A stretch of 64,000 bases of DNA from Ursus arctos (lineage: Eukaryota > Chordata > Mammalia > Carnivora > Ursidae), in contig NW_026622963.1 in assembly GCF_023065955.2 (NCBI RefSeq), positions 12,903,001-12,967,000 on the forward strand. Direction: 5' to 3'. The position numbers were made by a program, and so were the translations under genes. How positions within the stretch are numbered: position 1 is the first letter of the stretch; every line of letters starts with the position of its first letter. Below, one piece after another: positions 22,260 to 33,602 of this stretch. The notes under the pieces were generated by a model. It searched no databases, was not told the DNA's origin, and was given only the letters and a program-made list of their open reading frames with translations.

Positions 22260-24236
22260 CTTGTAGCTTTCAGTGTACAGATCACTTCCTTGATTAAATT
22301 GATTCCTCAGCATTTTATTGATGTTACTATGAACAGAATTGTTTTGTTTTTCAGATATTTTGTTGTTCATGGAGAGAAACACAACTGATTTCTATATCCT
22401 GAAACTTAATTTTTTAAATCTGTTCTAACACTGGTGGAGTCTTTAGGATTTTCTCTATATAAGATCATGTCATGTGCAAACAAAGACAATTCTAATTCTT
22501 ATTTTCTGATTCGGATGCCTTTTCTTTCTTTTTCTTGCCTAGGTCCACTGACTAGGACTTCTAGGACTGTTTAATAGGAGTGGTGAGAGTGGGCACACTT
22601 GTCTTTTCCTGATCTTAGAGGAAAGTTTTCAAACACTCACTGTTGATGTCCATTTTATCTTTTTAAAAAGCTGCTCCTAGTTTCATTAATCTTTTCTATT
22701 GTTTTTCTGGTCTGTATTTCTGATCTTTCTTATTTCCTACCTTTTGTCTATACTGGGCTCAGTTTGCTCTTTTTCTTCATTCCTTGAGGTGTAAAGTTAG
22801 GTTTAGATAATTTTTTCTTAAAACAGGCATTTATCGCTATAAACTTCCCTTTTAGAATTGCTTTTGCAGCATCCCATAGGTTTTAATATGTTGAATTTCC
22901 ATTTTCATTTGTTCAAGATCATTTTATTTCCCTTTAGATTTCTTCTTTGACCCTTGGTCGTTTAGGTGTTGTTTCATCTTCACATATTTGTGAATTTTCC
23001 TGCCACTGATTTCGAATTCAATACTATTATGGTCAGATACTTGTTATGATCTCAACCTTCTTAAATTTGCTAAGACTTCTTCAGTGACCTATAATTTTAT
23101 CTACCCTGGGGAATGTTCCATGTACACTCGAGAAGAAATGTGTACTCTACTGTTGCTGGATAGAATGTTCTGTGTACGTCTCTCAGGTCCATTTGGTCTA
23201 AAGTATGATTCAAGTCTCATGTTTCCGTTTTGATTTTCTGCCTGAATGATCTATCCATTACTGAAAGTTCAACACTGAAGTCCCCTACTATTACTGTATT
23301 GCTGTCTTTTCTCCCATCATATCTGTTAGTATCTGCTTAATATATTTAGGTGCTCTCATGCTGGGTGCATATATACTTATGATTGTTATATCTTGATGGA
23401 TTTATCATGTCTTTGTCCTTTATTACCATATTTCACTTAAAGTCTATTTTGTCTAAGTACGGCTATAGCCCTGCTCCCTTTTGGTTTCTACTTGCTTGGA
23501 ATAGCTTTTTCCATCCCTTTGCTCTATGTGTGTCCTTAAAGATGAATTGAGTTTATTGTAGACAGTATACCATAGGGTCCTGTTTTTTTAATCCATCCAG
23601 CTGGTCTATGTCTTTTGGTCAGAAAATTCACATCACTTGCATTTAGAGTAATTATTGATAGGTGAGGACTTACTAATGTCATCTAATTAATTGTTTTCTG
23701 GCTGTTTTGTAGTTCCCTTGTTCCTTTCTTCAACTTCTATGTTCCTTTGTGAACTGATGATCTGCTGTAGTAATATACTTGGATCCCCTTGTCTTTATCT
23801 TTTAAGAATCCAATCTGTAGGCTTTCCCTTTATGCTTACTGTGAGGCATACAGAAAACACTTTATACCTGTAACAATCTATTTTATAATGATAGCAATTT
23901 GACTTTAATCCCATACAAAAACTCTACCTTTTTACTACCTGACTTTTGTTTTTGCTGTCATGATTTACAACTTTTTATACTGTGCATCAACTAACAAATT
24001 ATTGTAGCTATAGTTATTTTTAATACTTCAGTCCTTTAACCAGTATACTGGAGTTAATATTAACACATCACCATATTACAGTAGTAGAATATTCTGAATC
24101 TGACTATCTGCTTACCTTCACCAGTGTGTTATATATTTTCATGTTACTAATTAGCACCCTTTCATTTCAGGTTGAAGAACTTTCAGCATTTCTTGTTAAA
24201 GCAGGTCTAGTGGTGATGAACTTTTAACTGTTGTTC
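22260..24236 (-). mobile_element. Old L1 ORF2 segment
   Basis: Reverse-oriented L1 ORF2. The RT-end landmarks are at 22310-22640, and the endonuclease-side landmarks 'ctgaagtcccctactattactgt' and 'tagacagtatac' are at 23270-23580. Many indels; no frame over 62 codons. Confidence 0.8.
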
Positions 24237-24425
24237 ATCAAGGAAAGTCTTTATCTCTTTTTGAAAATTTAATTCCAGTATAGTTAACATACAGTGTTAT
24301 ATTAGCTTCAGGTGTACAATATACTTGTTCAACAATTGCATACATCATCCAGTGCTCATCACAAGTACACTCCTTAATATCCACCACCTGTTTAATCCAT
24401 TCCCCCACATTCCCTCTGGTACCCA
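24237..24425 (-). mobile_element. Carnivore L1 3' end (3' part of a twin-primed insert)
   Basis: Same 3'-UTR sequence as at 6966 and 32910 ('ccagtatagttaacatacagtg', 'cttcaggtgtacaatatac'). It abuts an L1 segment in the opposite orientation at about 24434. Confidence 0.85.
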
Positions 24426-24433
24426 CGAGTTTG

Positions 24434-24668
24434 TTCTCTATGGAAAAACTGATCAGCTCGATGCAGAATAATGAAACTGGACAACTTTCTTATACCATAC
24501 ACAAAAATAAACTCAAAATGGATTAAAGACCTAAATGTGTAACCTGAAACCATAAAGATCCTAGAAGAAAGCACAGGCGGCAATGTTTCTGACATTGGCT
24601 GTAGCAACATTTTTCTAGATAGGTTTCCTGAGACAAGGGAAACATAAAGCAAAAATAAACTACTGGTG
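24434..24668 (+). mobile_element. Inverted L1 ORF2 segment (5' part of a twin-primed insert)
   Basis: Plus-strand ORF2 C-terminal sequence ('aatgaaactggacaactttc', 'aaaaataaactcaaaatgg') directly next to a minus-strand 3' UTR. This is the classic 5'-inverted L1 arrangement. Confidence 0.8.
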
Positions 24669-24905
24669 TCCAAATAAAAACTTAGGCACAGTCTTGATCT
24701 CTTTTTAATTTTGAAGGAACCTTTGCTGGGCAAAGTATTCTTGCCACACAGTTTCTTTCTTTCAACACTTTGAATATACCATCCTATTATCTCCTGGCCT
24801 ACAAGGTCTTTTGTAAGAAATCTACTGATAATATAGGAGTTTCCTTGTGTGAGAGAATTTTTTTTCTTTTGCTGTTTTTATTTTTCCTTTTCTTTTCTCT
24901 CTTTT
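24669..24905 (-). mobile_element. Old L1 (continuation between ORF1 and ORF2)
   Basis: Text such as 'tttgaaggaacctttgctgggcaaagtattc' and 'cctattatctcctggcctac' belongs to the reverse-oriented old L1 that was interrupted by the twin-primed insert. Confidence 0.6.
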
Positions 24906-24906
24906 T

Positions 24907-25084
24907 TTAAAGATTTTATTTATTTGAGGGAGAAGTGAGAGAGAGAGCCCAAGTGGGAGAAGGAGAGGGAGAAGGAGACCCTCTGCTGAGCAGGGAGCCC
25001 AACATGGGGCTTGATCCCAGGACCCTGGGACCACGACCTGAGTGGAAAGCAGATGCTTAACCTACTGAGCCACCCAAGCACCCC
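24907..25084 (-). mobile_element. CAN-SINE
   Basis: TTTTTTTAAAGATTTTATTT tail at the left, head GAGCCACCCAAGCACCCC at the right. It lies 30 bp from a plus-strand copy. Confidence 0.9.
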
Positions 25085-25113
25085 ACTCTTGTTGTTTTTA
25101 AAATACTCTTTTC

Positions 25114-25318
25114 GGGGCACCTGGGTAGCGCAGTCATTAAGCGTCTGCCTTCGGCTCAGGGCATGATCCCGGCATTCCGGGATCAAGTCCCACATCGGGC
25201 TCCTCCGCTGGGAGCCTGCTTCTTCCTCTTCCACTCCCTTGCTGTGTTCCCTTTCTCGCTGGCTGTCTCTCTGTCACATAAATAAATAAAATCTTTGTTT
25301 AAAAAAAATAAAAAAATA
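25114..25318 (+). mobile_element. CAN-SINE
   Basis: GGGGCACCTGGGTAGCGCAG head, 'gttccctttctcgctggctg', ATAAATAAATAAAATC tail. Left flank AATACTCTTTT, right flank AAAACTCTTTC. Confidence 0.93.
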
Positions 25319-25319
25319 A

Positions 25320-27590
25320 AAAACTCTTTCAATCTTTGATATTAGACAGTTTTGTTAGTCTTGGTGAAGATAATTTTGGATTGAAATTTTGGGGTGACCT
25401 ATGAATTTTATAAACATGGATGTATCTCTGCAGGTTTAGGAAGTTCTCAACCACTATTTATTTAAATAAGCTTTCTAACCTTTTTCTCCCTCTCTTTTTT
25501 CAATAATGGTACACTGTTTCCATGAAGGTGCCTCATCGGTCCCATAGTCTTCATTCTTTTTGCTTTTTGCTCCTCTGATTAGATGATTTCAATTGATCTG
25601 TCTTCTAGCTAACTAATTCTTTCTTCTGATTGGTCAAGGGTGCTGTTAAGTTCTTTATTGAATTCTTCAGTACATCAATTGTATTCTTCAGCTCCAAAAA
25701 TTGTTTGGATCTTTTTTAGGTTGTCTATCTCTTTTTTGAACTTCTTTTTGTTCTTGTGTTGTTTTCCAGATGTCTTTAGATTGTTTATATGTGTTCTCTT
25801 AGCATTTTTAAGGGAAATATTTTTGAATTCTTGGTCAGGCAATTCCTGGATCTCCATTTCTTTAGGGCCAGTAACCAGAGGTTTACTGTATTTGTTTGGA
25901 GGAGTCATATTTCCCTGATTCTGCATGATCCCTGTAGCCTTGCGCAGGTGTCTGTGCATTTGAAAATGCTGTCACCTCTTCCAGACTTTAGGGACTGACA
26001 TCAGCAAAGGAAGAATTTTACTTGTGGATGACAGCACACTGGAGCATGCTGTGACTTTGGGTTTAGTGTTGCAGGGTACCAAGAATGGAGTTGTGTGGCA
26101 GCACCACATCTGGTGGGGTGCAATGTCTCTTCAGCTCAGGCTGCTGGGGTCCTCCATATTGACAACTGTGTGTTTGTTGGCAAGAACTGTGAGAGATTTG
26201 AAGTGGCTGCTAGGGCACCTGGTGCCCTCAGCAGTGCCTTCAGGTCCAATGAATAGGGATCAGGGCAGGCAGTGGTGATGGCCAGAGCTGGTGTGCACAG
26301 AGCTGGCTGCAGGGGCCAGCTGCATGTGCCTATGTCATTGCAGGGTCCAGTTGCAGACACATACCTAGTGCTCAGGACTAAAATAGGCAGTAAAGGCCAG
26401 AGCCAACTACAAGCTCATTGGAAGCTGCAAGGGCCCTGGCTGTTGGTGTGGCTGCACATTCTTTCCTTGGGTGTGTGTACTACAGTGTAGGTCAGTCATA
26501 GGGGTCAGGCTGGAGGTATGCAGGTACAAAGGTGGTGGAGTTAGCTTCAGGCCAACATGGTGATGCACGGTAGTGACAGATGATAAGGCCTAATCAGGCC
26601 AACGGGCTGCTGCAGAGACTCTGTCAGCATATTCTGTCATAGCTGCACAGTAGTACCCCGCCTGCACGGACACTGAAGTGGAGGTTGGTGACAGATTTCA
26701 GGCTTACTGTACAGAAGGGCAAAATGGACAGGCTAGCCCCAGACTCACACATAGCACCCTACAGTATGGAAGGGCACAGTTGGAAAGGCCAACCCTGAAC
26801 ACACACTCGGTCAGCTGTAGGAGTCTAGGCTGACGTCTTGTACTCACATAGCTACAGAGTTCTGGGATGGATGCTCATGTGGTTCCTGGGAGCTGGCAAG
26901 GGTGGGTGGGAATTGGAATGAGGAGGGATTCTGATGGCTACTATCATTGAATGTGAATACCTCTGGGGCATAGCTGATGAAATCTCCAGGTGTCCGTGGC
27001 AACTGTGCTGGCCGTTGGCTTCTTCAGTGGCAAAATCTGCTGGGTTTGTCTGCAGAGCTGGTGAGTGAGCCACAATCGCTCTCACTGTATGGCTGCTATT
27101 GGTATCCCTTTTCTTCCTTGTTCCTCCTAGCCACCTCTACCTGTCTCACCTTTTGCAGTGTGAGTGGAGTGAAACCAAAGCACAACCTTGGGGCAATGTC
27201 CTGAAAGGTTGGGAAAGCTGGCTGCTCACCCTTTCCCTCCCTTCCTGGCAAGGGAAACTCTTTCTGGTTGAGAAGTTCCCTCCTGGTGCTGTGCAATGTC
27301 AGCTTGAGGGAAGGAATGATGCAGGCAAAATGAAGTTGTCTTCTTTCTGTTCTATTATGGTTATTCTCGGGTTTTTTGTTCCACAGTGTATGCTAAAGTT
27401 TCTTAAGCAGACTCCAGACCTCTCCCATAGCTCTTCCAGAACTCTCCCAGAACTGTTTCTCGTCATGGATAACCGTCCAATCATTGATCTTTGTGAGGGA
27501 ACAGAGAGTGGATTCCCACACATCACCATTTTGGTGACATCACATTTTTTTCCTGGCTTTTCACTTCCTTGATGGCATTCTTTAAAGCAC
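25320..27590 (-). mobile_element. Old L1 ORF1 and 5' UTR
   Basis: The minus-strand frame 25675-25959 gives an L1 ORF1 N-terminal coiled-coil sequence (GPKEMEIQELPDQEFKNISL, NNLKTSGKQHKNKKK). To its right, 26000-27550 is GC-richer, with recurring 'ggccagagctgg' / 'gcaggggccagctgc' motifs as in an old L1 5' UTR. Together with 22260-24905 this forms the remains of one long L1. The family is not named. Confidence 0.65.
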
Positions 27591-28756
27591 AAAAGTTTTA
27601 AACTTACATAATGCCCAATTTATCTATTTTTCTTCTGTTGCTTGTGCTTTAGGGGTCAAATCTAGGGAAACATTGCCTAATCCAATGTTACAAAAATTTA
27701 TACCTTTTCTTCAAGAGTTTTATAGTTTAAGCTTTTAAATTTAGGTACTTGATCCCTTTTGAGTTAATTTTTATATATAGTGTGAGGTAGGAATATAACT
27801 TCATTTATTTGCATTTGGATACCCAATTGGATCAGCACCACTTACTGAAAAGACTATTCTTTCCTTACTGAATTGTCTTTAACCATTGGTAAAAATCTGC
27901 TGACTATAAATGTTAGGTGTATTTCTGGAATCTCAATTTTATTTTATTGATATATACATCTAGCGTTAACTCAGTATTACACTGTTCTGATTACTGCAGT
28001 TTTATAAAATGTTTTGAAATCAAGAAGTGTGAGTCCTTCAACTGTGTGTTTATTTATCATGACTGGGCTATCCTGGGTGTCTTGCATTTCCATATGAATT
28101 TTAAGATCAGCTTGTCAATTTCAAATAAGTCAGTTAAGATTCTGATAGAGACTGCTCTGAATCTGTAGATGAGTTAGTATCTTAACAATATTAATTCTTG
28201 TTAATATGTGACTATGGATATGTGAATATGGACCATTTATTTAGGATTAATTTCTCTCAAAAATGTTTTTATGGTTTCAGAGTATGAGTTCAGTGCTTCT
28301 TTTTAAAAATGTGTTCTTAAGTTTGTTTTGGTACCATTTTCTGATTTTTTTTTTTAATTTCATTTTTGGCTTGCTCACTGCTACTGTATACAGATACAAT
28401 TGATTTTTGTATATTGATCTTATAACGAGCATCCTTGCTGAACTTATTAGTTCTAATAGTTTCTTAGCAGTTCTATAGAATTTTCCACATACAAGATCAT
28501 GTCAGTTCTGCTAATAAAGATAGTCTGACTTCTTTCTTCCCAATCAAGATGTCTTTTAATTCATTCTCATTCATTCAATTTGCTTGCCCAACTATATTGG
28601 CTGGAACCTTTGGTACAATGCTGAGTATAAGTGGCAAAAGTAGATGTCTTGTTCCTGATCTTAGGGGGAAATCATCCAGTCCTTAACCATTAAGTATGAT
28701 GTTAGCTGCAGGGGATTTCACAGATACTCTGCCAGATTAGGAAGTTTTACTTCTAA
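27591..28756 (-). mobile_element. Second old L1, ORF2 3' part
   Basis: Reverse-oriented L1: 'gggtcaaatctagggaaac', 'acccaattggatcagcaccacttactgaaaagac', and 'cctgatcttagggggaaatc' (the RT region at 28650). Heavily decayed. Confidence 0.75.
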
Positions 28757-28758
28757 TA

Positions 28759-28885
28759 TTTTTTTAAGTAGGCTCCATGCCCAGTGTGGAACCCAATGCA
28801 GGACTTGAACTCACGACCCTGTGATCAAGACCTGAGCTGAGATGAAGAGTTGGATGCTTAATTGACTGAGCCACCCAGGTGCCCC
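28759..28885 (-). mobile_element. Short CAN-SINE variant
   Basis: AGTAGGCTCCATGCCCAGTG body and GACTGAGCCACCCAGGTGCC head at the right. The short 3' end, without the CT-rich segment, matches the short variant at 8596 and 49513. Confidence 0.88.
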
Positions 28886-29860
28886 TCTATTTCTAGCATA
28901 TTGTTCTCATCATGAAGGAGTGTTGAATTTTGTAAAATGATTTTTCTGTGTCTATTGAGATTCTGTGTCTATTGATGAGGTGTATGAACTAATGATGCTA
29001 AATCTACCTTGCATTCTTGAGATAAATCCCATTTGGTCATGGTGTATAATCCTTTTTGTATATTGCTGAATTCAATTGTCTAGTATTTTGTTGAGGATTG
29101 CTCCATCTATATTAATAAAAGAACTGGTTGTAGTTTTCCTTTCTGGTGATTTCTTTGGTTTTGTTACAAAGTAATATTACCTCGTAGAGTGAGTTGGGAA
29201 GAGTTCCCAACTCTCCTATTTTTTTGGAAGAGTTTGTGAAGAATTCTATTCTTCTTTAAAATTTGAAAGAATTCATCAGTGAAACCACCTCTACCTGAAC
29301 TTCTCTTTGTTGGAAGTTTTTGTTTGTTTGTTTTTAACCAATTCGATCTCTTTACTTGCTGTAAGTCTATTTGGATTTTCTATTCTTAAAACGTTTTCAG
29401 TAGTTTGAGTCTTTCTAGGAATATGTCAATTTCATTTACATTATCTAATTTGTTGGCATACTGTTGTTCGTCTTATTTGCTTATAATTGTAATTTCTGTA
29501 GAGTTCGTGGCAATATCCCCGTTTTGTTCTTGATTTTAGGAATTTTAATCTTCTCTGTTAACCTGAAGGGTATCAATTTTGTTGATCTTTTCGAAGGACA
29601 CTCTGGGTTTTTCTGCTTTTTGCTATTTATTTCTAGTCTCTATTTCATTTATTTACTCTAATCTTTATTACTTCCTTCTTTCTACTTCCTTTGGGTTTAG
29701 TTGGCCCTCTTAGACTGTTGATTTGAGATCTTTCCTTTTTTTTTTTTTTTTAACGCAGGCATTTACAGATATAAATTTCCCTCTGGGTATTGCTTTAGCT
29801 GAGTCATGTAACCTTTGGTGTGTTGTCTCCCCATTTTTATTCATCTCAAAATATTTTCTT

Positions 29861-30060
29861 TTTTTTTTTTTTAAAGATTTTATTTATTTATTCGACAGGA
29901 TAGAGACAGCCAGCGAGAGAGGGTACACAAGCAGGGGGAGTGGGAGAGGAAGAAGCAGGCTCATAGTGGAGGAGCCTGACGTGGGGCTCGATCCCACAAC
30001 GCCGGGATCACGCCCTGAGCCGAAGGCAGACGCTTAACCGCTGTGCCACCCAGGTGCCCC
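29861..30060 (-). mobile_element. CAN-SINE (young type)
   Basis: Poly(T) then AAAGATTTTATTTATTTATT at the left, 'gacagccagcgagagagg', head CCACCCAGGTGCCCC at the right. Target duplication about CTCAAAATATTTTCT / CTCAAAGTATTTTCT. Confidence 0.95.
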
Positions 30061-30756
30061 TCAAAGTATTTTCTAATTTCCCTTGTAAGTTCTTTTTTGA
30101 CCCATTGGTCATTTAGTAGTAAGTTGTTTAATTTCACAAATTTCACTAGTTTTGCTTTCTGGTTTCATTCTATTATAGTCAGAGAAAGTACTTTGCATGG
30201 TTTCAATTCTTTCACATTTATTGATCATTTTTTTTAATGGCTTAGCATATGGTCTATGCAGGAAAATGTTCCATATACACTTGGGAAGAATGTGAATTCT
30301 ACTGCTGTTTGGTGGTGTTCCACAGATGTCTATTTTGTCTAGTTAGCTTATAGTGTCATTCAAGTCTTCTATTTCCTTCTTGATCTTTTGCCAAATTTTT
30401 CTATCCATTATTGAAAGTAGGGTATTGAAAGTTGTAACTATTACTGTTGAATTGTCTGTTACTCTTTATTCTTTCAGGAATGTTTCTTATATTTTGAAGC
30501 TCTATTTTTGGTGCATATTTGTTTATAATTGTTATGTCTTCCTGATGGATTGACCCTTTTGTCATTACAAGATGTCTCTATCAGTAATAATATTTTTTGT
30601 CTTACAATCTATTTTGTCTGATATATAACCTCTCCAACTTTCTTATGGGATTGTTTGCATATTTTCTTTCAATTCATTTATATCTTTGAATTTAAAGTGT
30701 CTTGTGTAGACAGCATATAGTGGATCTTTATCCTGCCTGACGATCTCTGCCTTTTT

Positions 30757-30949
30757 TAAAAAATATATTTTTATTTATTTATTTCAGAGAGAGAAAGTGA
30801 GAAAGAGAGAGCAGGGGGAGGAGCAGAGGGAGAGAGAGAATCCCAGGCAGACTCCACAGAGTGTAGAGTCTGATGCCGGGCTCAATCTCACCCCCGAGAT
30901 GATAACCTGAGCCATAATCAAGATTTGGACTAAGACACCCAGGTGCCCC
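30757..30949 (-). mobile_element. CAN-SINE
   Basis: AT-rich tail at the left, GAGAGAGAA body, head ACACCCAGGTGCCCC. Target duplication ATCTCTGCCTTTTTT / ATCGCTGCCTTTTTT. Confidence 0.93.
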
Positions 30950-32304
30950 TAATCGCTGCCTTTTTTACTGGATTGTTTTATCCACTGACATTAAATGTTT
31001 TTATTGATATTATTAGCTGTGTGTTTGCCATTTTACTTTATATTTTTTACATTTTGTTCCCTATTCTTCACTTACTGCTTTCTCTTACATTAAGTGAATC
31101 TTTCTAGTGTAACATTTTAGTTCCTTGTTGATTTTTTCCACATACTTTTTTGTTATTTTTTAGTGGTTCCTCTAGGGCTTATCAGAATACATTTCAAACT
31201 GATACTAAATTAATCCCAGTGAGATACAATATTACTCCTCTATAGCTCAATTTCTACTTCCTCCCTTTTCACTATTTTTTTTGTGCTATTTGGATCTTTT
31301 ACAAACCCAATAATACATGATTATTACTTTATAAAATTTTATGTCTATTTTTAAAAAGCTAAAAAGAAAAAGGTGAACACATATGTATTTATATAGTTTG
31401 TTATATTTAGCAGGTATCCTTTCTAACATTCGTATTACTTTTGAAAATTTATTAAATAAACAGGTATTTATTATATCTGGTTGCTTATGTGCATTTTATT
31501 GAAAATGAGGATTAATATTAGTGAAATAAATGTGAACAAATGGTCAGTTTTGCCCTCCGTCATTTTATCTTCTGGAATTTTCATATTATTCTGACCAATT
31601 TAAGAAATTCTTTATGTCACAGATTTAATTACTGTCATTTGATTTAAGTTTTTCCCATTTTATTTTTTAACTATAGTAAGTTAAACTCTTCATTGTTATT
31701 ACTTCAAACTTCAGAAATTTCTTATCCTTTTAAGATCTAAATGACATTCCTTTTTTTAAGTTGTAAAAATAAAAATATTTTTCTTATACATAGGCCATAA
31801 ACCATAGAAACATAGCTAAACTTTTTTTCCCTCCTCTTTTACAGATTAAACTTCTATAGTACATATGTATTCTGGGTTATATTAGAGATGCAGGCTTAAT
31901 CAGTGAAAATCAGAGACAGAAAATGTCTAGAGCTATATGCAACAGATAATTGGGCACATTAACTCATTGGGCTTACCACAGCTTTACACAGAATACTGAA
32001 CTCTGCATTACTGAGCAAGACAACATACTTCAATATATCACTTCAGTCATACACTGGAATAATATCAACAAACCATTCAATGTTGTATTTGCCTCTATTT
32101 CCACATTTGATGGCCATTCTGTATATAATACTTAATTCACTTAGATCATATTTTGACAGTGCTATGATTTAAATTGATATTCCTACAAATTGCTTACCAG
32201 TTTTCCCAACACTATTTACTTAAAGAAAAAAAAATATCTCTTTTAGACCAGAGACATGACAATTAAATGCAGCTCCCAATACTAGACTGGATCTTGTACT
32301 AAAA

Positions 32305-32405
32305 GGAAAAATGATGGTACAAAGGAAAAATAATGGTATAAAAATAATGGCATAAGTGGCAAAAATAAAGGTATAAAGGATAATGGTATAAAATAAGGGT
32401 ATAAT
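32305..32405. repeat. Degenerate short tandem repeat
   Basis: Five or six imperfect copies of a unit near AATAATGGTATAAA, with 3-10 bp spacers. It is not part of an L1 or SINE that I recognise. Confidence 0.6.
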
Positions 32406-32619
32406 GGATCAATAAACAAAATTGGAATACAGAAGGCAGATTAGATACATGTACTACAATGTTAAATTTATTGAAATTGATCATTGTACTGTGGTTATTA
32501 AAAGAGTATCTGCAGTGTTAGGAAACACAAATCAATATATTTAAGGATGAAGAGTCATGATAGATGTAGTCTCAAAGGATAAAAACAAAGGAACAAAAAA
32601 TCCAAAGCAAGCACCACAT

Positions 32620-32814
32620 TTATGGTTCTCAACTGCGTGATTTGCCCCCTCCGAGGACATGTGCAATGTCTGGACACATTTTTGGGGGGGTACTCCTTGC
32701 ATCTGGTTGATGGAGTCCAGGGATGCTAAACACCCCACAATGCACAAATCAGCACTCACAACAAAGAATGATCTGGCCTCAAATGTCAACAGTGTTGAGG
32801 TTGAGAAACCTTGA
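32620..32814 (+). mobile_element. MER5A-like hAT-Charlie relic
   Basis: Matches the order of a MER5A nonautonomous DNA transposon: TGGTTCTCAAC, 'caatgtctggacacatttttgg', 'ccagggatgctaaacacc', 'caatgcacaaatcagc', 'acaaagaatgatctggcc', then 'aatgtcaacagtgttgaggttgagaaacc'. The terminal inverted repeats are partly preserved. Confidence 0.9.
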
Positions 32815-32907
32815 TGCAGAGAAAGCAAATAATGGAGGAAGTGGGAGAAAATATCAATAGTAGGTGTGCACAGGTGAGGGGTATATGGGTGGTGTTGTGA
32901 TTATTCT

Positions 32908-33054
32908 CTTTTAAGTTTTCATTTAAACTCCAGTTAGTTAATATATAATATTAGTTTCAGGTGTACAATATAGTGTTTCAACACTTACATACTACAGCCG
33001 GTGCTCATCACAACATTTGTACTCCTTAAGCCCTATCACCCATTTAACCCATCC
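32908..33054 (-). mobile_element. L1 3'-UTR fragment, split by a younger L1
   Basis: 'aactccagttagttaatatataatattagtttcagg' through 'cccatttaacccatcccg'. The sequence resumes as 'cttcattcaacccatcccg' after the next element. Confidence 0.85.
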
Positions 33055-33300
33055 CGGGTTTTTTTTTGGTTTTTTGGGTTTTTTTTAATGATTTTTTATT
33101 ATATTGAGTTAGTCACCATACAGTACATCCCCGGATTCCGATGTAAAGTTCGATGCTTCATTAGTTGCGTATAACACCCAGTGCACCATGCAATACGTGC
33201 CCTCCTTACTACCCATCACCGGTCTATCCCATTCCCCACCCCCCTCCCCTCTGAGGCCCTCAGTTTGTTCTCATAGTCCATAGTCTCTCATGCTTCATTC
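33055..33300 (-). mobile_element. Younger L1 3' end nested in the previous fragment
   Basis: Poly(T)-rich start, then the 'gttagtcaccatacagtacatc' 3' UTR of the younger carnivore L1, about 245 bp. It sits between TTTAACCCATCCCG and TTCAACCCATCCCG, read as a target duplication. Confidence 0.8.
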
Positions 33301-33406
33301 AACCCATCCCGTTTTTATTATTCTTAATCTTGTAACTTTTCTGTAATTTGGAAATTACTTCCAAATAAATAGTGTTTTTAAACTTCTTTTAAAAGTACTA
33401 TGCTGT

Positions 33407-33602
33407 GGGGCGCCTGGGTGGCTCAGTCGCTAAGCGTCTGCTTTTGGCTCAGGGCGTGATCCCGGCGTTCCGGGATCGAGTCCCACATCGGGCTCCTCCG
33501 CTGGGAGCCTGCTTCTTCCTCTCCCACTCGTCTGCTGTGTTCCCTCTCTCGCTGGCTGTCTCTCTGTCACATAAATAAATAAAATCTTAAAAAAAAAAAA
33601 AA
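33407..33602 (+). mobile_element. CAN-SINE
   Basis: GGGGCGCCTGGGTGGCTCAG head, CTCTGTCACATAAATAAATA tail. Target duplication AAAGTACTATGCTGTG / AAGGTACTATGCCGTG. Confidence 0.96.

Larger units (their letters stand above)
28886..31350 (-). mobile_element. Second old L1, RT and endonuclease parts of ORF2
   Basis: Continues the L1 from 27591, interrupted by two SINEs (29861-30060 and 30757-30949). Endonuclease-side landmarks such as 'ttgaaagtagggtattgaaag' are at 30410-30430 and 'tagacagcatatag' at 30707-30720. Only short broken frames. Confidence 0.75.
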
